From positions 1-11,457 of the forward strand of contig JAICKT010000116.1 of assembly GCA_025927795.1 (NCBI GenBank): a stretch of DNA of 11,457 nt, read 5' to 3'. The notes under the pieces are model-generated. The model worked only from the letters and a program-made list of their open reading frames with translations. It was not told the DNA's origin and made no database searches. The stretch is from Parafilimonas sp. Lineage in GTDB: Bacteria; Bacteroidota; Bacteroidia; Chitinophagales; Chitinophagaceae. The position numbers were made by a program, and so were the translations under genes. Positions 6,990-11,457 of the stretch are shown here, one piece after another (the stretch's first letter is position 1; each line of letters starts with the position of its first letter).

Positions 6990-7339
6990 AAACCAGCGCT
7001 TTAATTTTTAGGTCTCATTTGGAATCATTTTTTTGCAGCTTGATTAAATAAATTTTTACAACTGTTTTAATACACTCTATTTAAATCATCACATTCTTCC
7101 ACCGTCTCAGCAAGTTTTAAAGTTGAAGTTTGATTTTGTAGATATTCTGAAGAACAGGACATTCTGCATAGGTTTTAAAGTTAATCATTATTGAGGTTCT
7201 AATAATGCCGTTTAATCAGCTTTTTCTTTTAACCGTAAACTTCACAGATAATTTTGAAGGCATTTTGAAGCATTATTTACTATTAGCGGAAGCAGTTTAT
7301 TCAATCTCTAAACCAGGTTGGGATTTATAAAATTGTACT
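6990..7339. other. Intergenic region with no convincing gene
   Basis: About 350 bp of AT-rich DNA between the GT39 gene and the PAP2-like gene, both on the minus strand. I see no RNA gene, strong hairpin or TAnnTTTG motif. It holds an 11-bp direct repeat (GTTTTAAAGTT) in two copies roughly 55-60 bp apart in 7110-7185. It also has a near-tandem repeat of ATTTTGAAG at 7251-7270, and a 41-codon plus-strand reading frame (7205-7330) of uncertain meaning. It may be decayed sequence or a long leader for the PAP2-like operon. Confidence 0.5.
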
Positions 7340-8875
7340 TTAATATTTATAGTTTTTTATTCTGTAAACATAAAAATTTCTAACCGCAACTTTGTTTCTG
7401 TATTGATGAATAATTATCGGCGCTTCTACTATAGAAAATAATTTTTTATAAATGCTATCAGGAGTTGAACTATAATTTGAAGGAGAAATATAATATGCAT
7501 CTGTGCCTTTTTTTATTTTGCCATTTTGTTTATTAAGCCAGTCAAAATTGTGAATATCAAACAAAGGTCCGAATGTATATAATTTCATGTTTAACGGATA
7601 TGCAACATAATAATCAAGATGTGCTGCAGGAAACCATTTGTTTGATATGATAATGGCATCCGATTTTATAGTGTGTGTTTGAATATCGTTCTTTCGCAAG
7701 TTTGCAAATGCGTTTTCAAAAGAATTCCAGCCATATAAATCCATTGTAAAATCTCCGGTGCCTAAATGTTCTGCATCGTGTTTACCTAAACTTAAAGGCA
7801 AATAATTAATTGATAAGTATGCAAGCGCAACAATGGTCAACACAAAAAAGTTTGCGCCTTGCAACCAGTTTGTTATAGTTTTTTGACTGAAGCATTCATC
7901 AGCATAAAATGCACAAAGTATTAGCAAAGAAATGTAAGCAGGTCCTGTCCAATGTGGTAAAGTATTACGAAACAAAGAAACAGACCAGCAAAGAAATATT
8001 AGTGGCAGGCTTAAAAATATTAGCAGCCAGAAAAATTGTTTACTAACTGCATAAACACTCTTGTGTATAATTTTAAAAAATGTTATGCAGATTAAAATAA
8101 AAATTATCGGATTACAGTATAATATTTCGCCGCCAACTTCTGTGAAAAAAGAGGAAGGCTGAATACCATTGTTAATTACTACACGGCCGCCCTGGTATTG
8201 ATATGTTATAAATGCGTTTTGATAATTCCAGATAAAAATGGGTGAGATAATTAAAAGTGTGATGACGCCTGATATATACAAATATTTATTGCCTAATTGT
8301 TTTCTGTCGAAAGTGAAAATAAAAATTACGGCAGCAAACCATAAATAAATACCATGTATTTTGCACATGGTTGCAATGCCTGCACATAATCCGAACAATA
8401 ATAAATTTTTGTTTTGCTTTTCTTTAAGAATAAAAATTTTTATAAGCAGGTAAACAGAAATCAGCCAGAAAACCACTTGTGGTGAATCCGGAAGAATAAA
8501 TAAACCGCTGATAATAGAAGTATAAATACAAGCTGTATATAAAAGAGCGCCGTATAAACCTGCCCTTTCATTTTTAATACGCAATAGAATTTTAAATATG
8601 AGCCATGTGTTTATTGCTGAGCCAATAATGGCAGTAAGTCTTACAAAAATTTCGTCATTAAGTTTTAAATTAAATGTAAACAAACGAATAAAAAACGCAA
8701 CCAACGGAGGGTGGTCAAAATAACTTAGCTGCAAATGCAAAGCATACGTCCAGTAATAAACTTCATCATTGCCAAATTCTATATTGCCTGCCAGTAAGCA
8801 CCTGATTAAACTTGCAAGTACAATTAGCGTGATTACGTTTGTTTTATAGTTACGTGTTATATTTTCATTTACCAC
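7340..8875 (-). CDS. GT39/ArnT-like membrane glycosyltransferase
   Basis: A 511-residue polytopic membrane protein of the GT39 (PMT/ArnT-like, PMT_2) type. These enzymes transfer a sugar from a polyprenyl-phosphate donor to an acceptor on the periplasmic face. The first membrane segment (about 14-30) leads into a loop with the catalytic-type Asp-Glu at 37-38 (FGNDEVYYW) and the family motif SYFDHPPLVAFFIRL (51-65). Further hallmarks are LPDSPQVVFW (128-137), CKIHGIYLW (171-179) and LPHWTGPAYISLL (306-318). About ten hydrophobic segments run to residue 360. A soluble C-terminal domain of about 150 residues follows (DAIIISNKWFPAAHLDYYVA region). The acceptor (lipid A, protein or glycan) cannot be assigned. 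It stands alone, divergent from the TonB receptor at 9044, and a TAnnTTTG motif lies upstream of its ATG. Confidence 0.9.
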   Translation of the reverse strand: MVNENITRNYKTNVITLIVLASLIRCLLAGNIEFGNDEVYYWTYALHLQLSYFDHPPLVAFFIRLFTFNLKLNDEIFVRLTAIIGSAINTWLIFKILLRIKNERAGLYGALLYTACIYTSIISGLFILPDSPQVVFWLISVYLLIKIFILKEKQNKNLLLFGLCAGIATMCKIHGIYLWFAAVIFIFTFDRKQLGNKYLYISGVITLLIISPIFIWNYQNAFITYQYQGGRVVINNGIQPSSFFTEVGGEILYCNPIIFILICITFFKIIHKSVYAVSKQFFWLLIFLSLPLIFLCWSVSLFRNTLPHWTGPAYISLLILCAFYADECFSQKTITNWLQGANFFVLTIVALAYLSINYLPLSLGKHDAEHLGTGDFTMDLYGWNSFENAFANLRKNDIQTHTIKSDAIIISNKWFPAAHLDYYVAYPLNMKLYTFGPLFDIHNFDWLNKQNGKIKKGTDAYYISPSNYSSTPDSIYKKLFSIVEAPIIIHQYRNKVAVRNFYVYRIKNYKY

Positions 8876-8903
8876 CGTTAAAAAATTTCTTTTTTAATTG
8901 AAG

Positions 8904-8911
8904 CAAAAGTA
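8904..8911 (-). promoter_or_regulatory. Probable -7 element for the GT39 gene
   Basis: The minus strand reads TACTTTTG, an exact match to TAnnTTTG, about 28 bp upstream of the GT39 ATG, which gives a normal leader of roughly 20 nt. The -33 region on the minus strand has TTTATG rather than a perfect TTTG. It lies in the 168-bp divergent region shared with the receptor at 9044, for which I see no clear plus-strand motif. Confidence 0.5.
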
Positions 8912-9043
8912 AACGCCTGTTATTTGTAAGTGCATAAATATTTCATTCAGATTTACTTCAGAATGATAATGTATTGTTGCGCTCTGTTTAATCCCTGATA
9001 CATAAATCATTTTTTAAAAATTTCAAGCAAGCAATTCCTGTTA

Positions 9044-11457
9044 ATGACTAAATCAAAAAGTAAAAAATTTTTGTGTCTATCAACCGCTTTATTCTTTGTA
9101 ATCTGTTTGAACGCTCAAAATAGAACTGTTTTGTCAGGCAGAATAACTGACTCCTCTTCAAATAAAGCCATTGATTATGCCACGATAACTTTAGCAACAG
9201 CTGAGGGAAAAGTTTTGAATGGAACAACTTCAGATAGTACCGGGAATTTTAAAATTAGTGATATTGATGCAGGGATTTATAATATATCTTTTGAATTCAT
9301 CGGCTACAAGAAAAAGGTTCTGAAAAATTTTCACATTACTAAAGATGTTTCTCTTGGTACTATTTCACTGCAAAAATTTGAAACTACTTTAAAAGATGTA
9401 ATTGTTACTTCACAAACCAAATTAATAGATAACCGTATAGATAAACTTGTTTTTAATGCTGAGAATGATGTAACATCACAAGGTGGCGTTGCAACAGATA
9501 TACTTAAAAAAATTCCTCAGGTATCTGTTGATGCAGATGGGAATGTGGAACTTGCAGGCAGCGGTGGCGTGCGATTTTTAATAAATGGAAAACCTTCTTC
9601 TGCATTTGGAAGTAACGTGGCAGATGTCCTGCAATCAATACCTGCCAGCCAGATTAAAAGCATTGAAGTAATTACAAATCCGGGTGCAAGATATGATGCG
9701 CAGGGATTGGGTGGCATTATTAATATTATTTTAAAACAGACAAAAGTTAATGGTGTCAGCAGCAATATTTCTTTAAGTGCCGGCACACGCATAGAAAATG
9801 GTTCATTTAATATTACTGCACGCCATGGAAATTTTGGGTTGAATGCTTTTATCAGTGGCAACACAAGACTTACTGCTGCTACACCTTTTACATCAGACCG
9901 CATTTCAGTTGATACGATTGCAAAAGAGAATGTATTGCTGCATCAGCAAAGTGATACACGCAGTAACAGGCATGGGCTTGAATCTGGTATTGGCTTTGAC
10001 TGGACCATAAAAAAATATAACAGCTTATCAGGCAATATTAATTACAACAGGTTTGGCAGTAAAAACAATGGTGTTATAAACCAGGAACAAAAAACAACTT
10101 TTCCTGACAGCAGTGTTAATGATGCTGATGTATTTTCTTTAAATCATTTAAGCAACAGCTTTTTATTTTATTCCACTGATGCAAGTATTAGTTATAAAAG
10201 AACATTTAAAAAAGAAGATCAATCGCTGGAAATAAATTTGAATACAAGCTTTGGCAACAATCGTAGAACAGCAAATAATTATCAAAATTTATTGTCGCAG
10301 GATTCTGTTTTTTACGGAGTGAGCAACAATAATTTTGGTAAAGAGAATGAGAAAGAACTTGAAATTAATTACACGCAGCCTTTTACTAAAAATATATCAT
10401 TTGATGCCGGCGCTGATATAACTTTTAATGATATTACCAGCACATCCAATGTGTACGCATTGCAGCCGGCTGCTAAAATTTATTTATACGATACTTCTGT
10501 ATCCAACTATCTTACTTATCACCAAAAAGTTTATGCAGCTTATGCAGAAATAAGCTTTCCGGTAGGTAATTTATTTGATGCAAAAATTGGTTCGCGTTAC
10601 GAGCGCACAGAAATAAATTCTTTTTATTCTGATGCAACGCAGCAAATAAAAAATCCGGGTTACAATACATTAGTTCCATCTGTTTATTTTTTAAGAAAGC
10701 TAACTGAAGATCAAAGTTTAAAACTCAGTTATTCGAAACGTATTGAACGACCGGATTATGGCGACCTAAATCCATTCGTAAACACTGCCGATCCGAAAAA
10801 TATTACAGCAGGAAACCCATATCTAAAACCCGAAATTGGCAACCGCATTGAGCTTTCTTACAACCATGATTTTGGCAAATCTTCATCGTTAACTATTACC
10901 GCTTTTTACCGCGCAAATAATCACGATATTCAGCCATACACTGCATACTATCCTGAGCTTATAATTGGAGATTCTGTTTATACAAACGTGTCTGTAAGCA
11001 CAAGAGAAAATATTGGTTTAGAAAAAAATGCAGGCATTAGTTTATTCGGTAATGTGCAAACAACAGATAAACTTACTTTAAGAATGAATTTGTTTTTTTT
11101 CAGAAGGCATATTATAAATGGAATTGATTCAGGGCGTAATCCCACCAGTTTTAATTATCGCATCAATCTTAACGCAAGCTATAAATTCAGTAATAATTTT
11201 TCTGCTGAATTTTTTGGCAACTTTAATTCCGCGCGAAATGAACTGCAGGGAAAGTATCCTTCATTCACAACATATACCATTGCTGCGCGCAAACAATTCT
11301 GGAATAAAAAAGGAAGTGTTGCTTTAACTGCTACCAACTTGTTTGATGAATATGTAAATCAGCCAACCATAATTTATGGAACGAATTTTACAACCAACAG
11401 TATTCGTAAAATTCCTTTTCGTTCTATCGGGTTAAATTTTACCTGGAAGTTTGGTAA
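9044..11457 (+). CDS. TonB-dependent receptor, outer-membrane beta-barrel family (3' end outside window)
   Basis: An open frame of 804 codons that leaves the window without a stop. The ATG at 9044 gives a signal peptide (FLCLSTALFFVICLNAQ, ending about residue 25). A CarboxypepD_reg-like domain follows at about 28-112 (LSGRITDSSSNKAIDYATI, DSTGNFKISDIDAGIYNISF, EFIGYKKK). A plug domain at about 120-232 includes DILKKIPQVSVDADGNVELA, GVRFLINGKPSS and IEVITNPGARYDAQGLGGII. The remainder is a large barrel of the OMP_b-brl_3 kind, with SYSKRIERPDYGDLNPF and AGNPYLKPEIGNRIELSY as typical blocks and NLFDEYVNQP near the end. The last visible residues, NFTWKFG, suggest only a few residues are missing. 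The substrate is unknown. It belongs to a different receptor subgroup from the gene at 1095-3458, so the two are not a recent duplication. It is transcribed divergently from the GT39 gene. Confidence 0.92.
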   Translation, partial: MTKSKSKKFLCLSTALFFVICLNAQNRTVLSGRITDSSSNKAIDYATITLATAEGKVLNGTTSDSTGNFKISDIDAGIYNISFEFIGYKKKVLKNFHITKDVSLGTISLQKFETTLKDVIVTSQTKLIDNRIDKLVFNAENDVTSQGGVATDILKKIPQVSVDADGNVELAGSGGVRFLINGKPSSAFGSNVADVLQSIPASQIKSIEVITNPGARYDAQGLGGIINIILKQTKVNGVSSNISLSAGTRIENGSFNITARHGNFGLNAFISGNTRLTAATPFTSDRISVDTIAKENVLLHQQSDTRSNRHGLESGIGFDWTIKKYNSLSGNINYNRFGSKNNGVINQEQKTTFPDSSVNDADVFSLNHLSNSFLFYSTDASISYKRTFKKEDQSLEINLNTSFGNNRRTANNYQNLLSQDSVFYGVSNNNFGKENEKELEINYTQPFTKNISFDAGADITFNDITSTSNVYALQPAAKIYLYDTSVSNYLTYHQKVYAAYAEISFPVGNLFDAKIGSRYERTEINSFYSDATQQIKNPGYNTLVPSVYFLRKLTEDQSLKLSYSKRIERPDYGDLNPFVNTADPKNITAGNPYLKPEIGNRIELSYNHDFGKSSSLTITAFYRANNHDIQPYTAYYPELIIGDSVYTNVSVSTRENIGLEKNAGISLFGNVQTTDKLTLRMNLFFFRRHIINGIDSGRNPTSFNYRINLNASYKFSNNFSAEFFGNFNSARNELQGKYPSFTTYTIAARKQFWNKKGSVALTATNLFDEYVNQPTIIYGTNFTTNSIRKIPFRSIGLNFTWKFG

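Noticed and set aside
9517..9903. A 128-codon minus-strand open frame
   Set aside because: It is antisense to the plug and early barrel of the TonB receptor at 9044, whose domains are clear in the plus frame; the antisense product has no recognisable features.

Overview
The window looks like a chromosomal segment from an AT-rich member of the Bacteroidota, probably Chitinophagaceae or a close relative. The evidence is signal peptides ending in -AQ or -SQ, two TonB-dependent receptors with N-terminal carboxypeptidase-regulatory-like domains, a DUF3347 lipoprotein, a DUF6496/H1-like basic protein, and TAnnTTTG-type promoter motifs with no strong Shine-Dalgarno sites. The family placement is an inference from gene style, not a measured phylogeny.

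Layout. Positions 98-798 hold a two-gene plus-strand unit: a DUF6496 protein with a histone-H1-like lysine/serine tail, then a SpoIIAA-like STAS/SEC14-domain protein. A bidirectional terminator hairpin (805-828) separates it from minus-strand genes. Reading leftward on the minus strand from 4100 these are a DUF3347 lipoprotein, a complete TonB-dependent receptor and a 67-residue charged protein. Positions 4309-5277 carry a secreted PAP2-family phosphatase on the plus strand. It converges, with a single base between the stop codons, on a minus-strand pair made of a second PAP2-like protein (6989-6285) and a YncE/YVTN-type beta-propeller (6277-5279). After a 350-bp non-coding stretch comes a minus-strand GT39/ArnT-like membrane glycosyltransferase (8875-7340). 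Divergent from it is a second TonB-dependent receptor of the outer-membrane beta-barrel (OMP_b-brl_3) type. It starts at 9044 and runs off the right edge with no stop codon in the window; it is a real gene of at least 804 codons.

How the parts may work together. The DUF3347 lipoprotein and its adjacent receptor form a plausible envelope unit, possibly connected with metal handling. The two PAP2 proteins and the GT39 enzyme could all act on polyprenyl- or lipid-linked phosphates in the envelope, but gene proximity is the only link. I did not find a convincing new defence, mobile or CRISPR-like system. The most notable points are an intrinsic terminator for the beta-propeller operon that lies inside the coding sequence of the opposing PAP2 gene, a PAP2 paralog that has lost the Arg-Pro of catalytic motif 1, and the eukaryote-like H1 tail.
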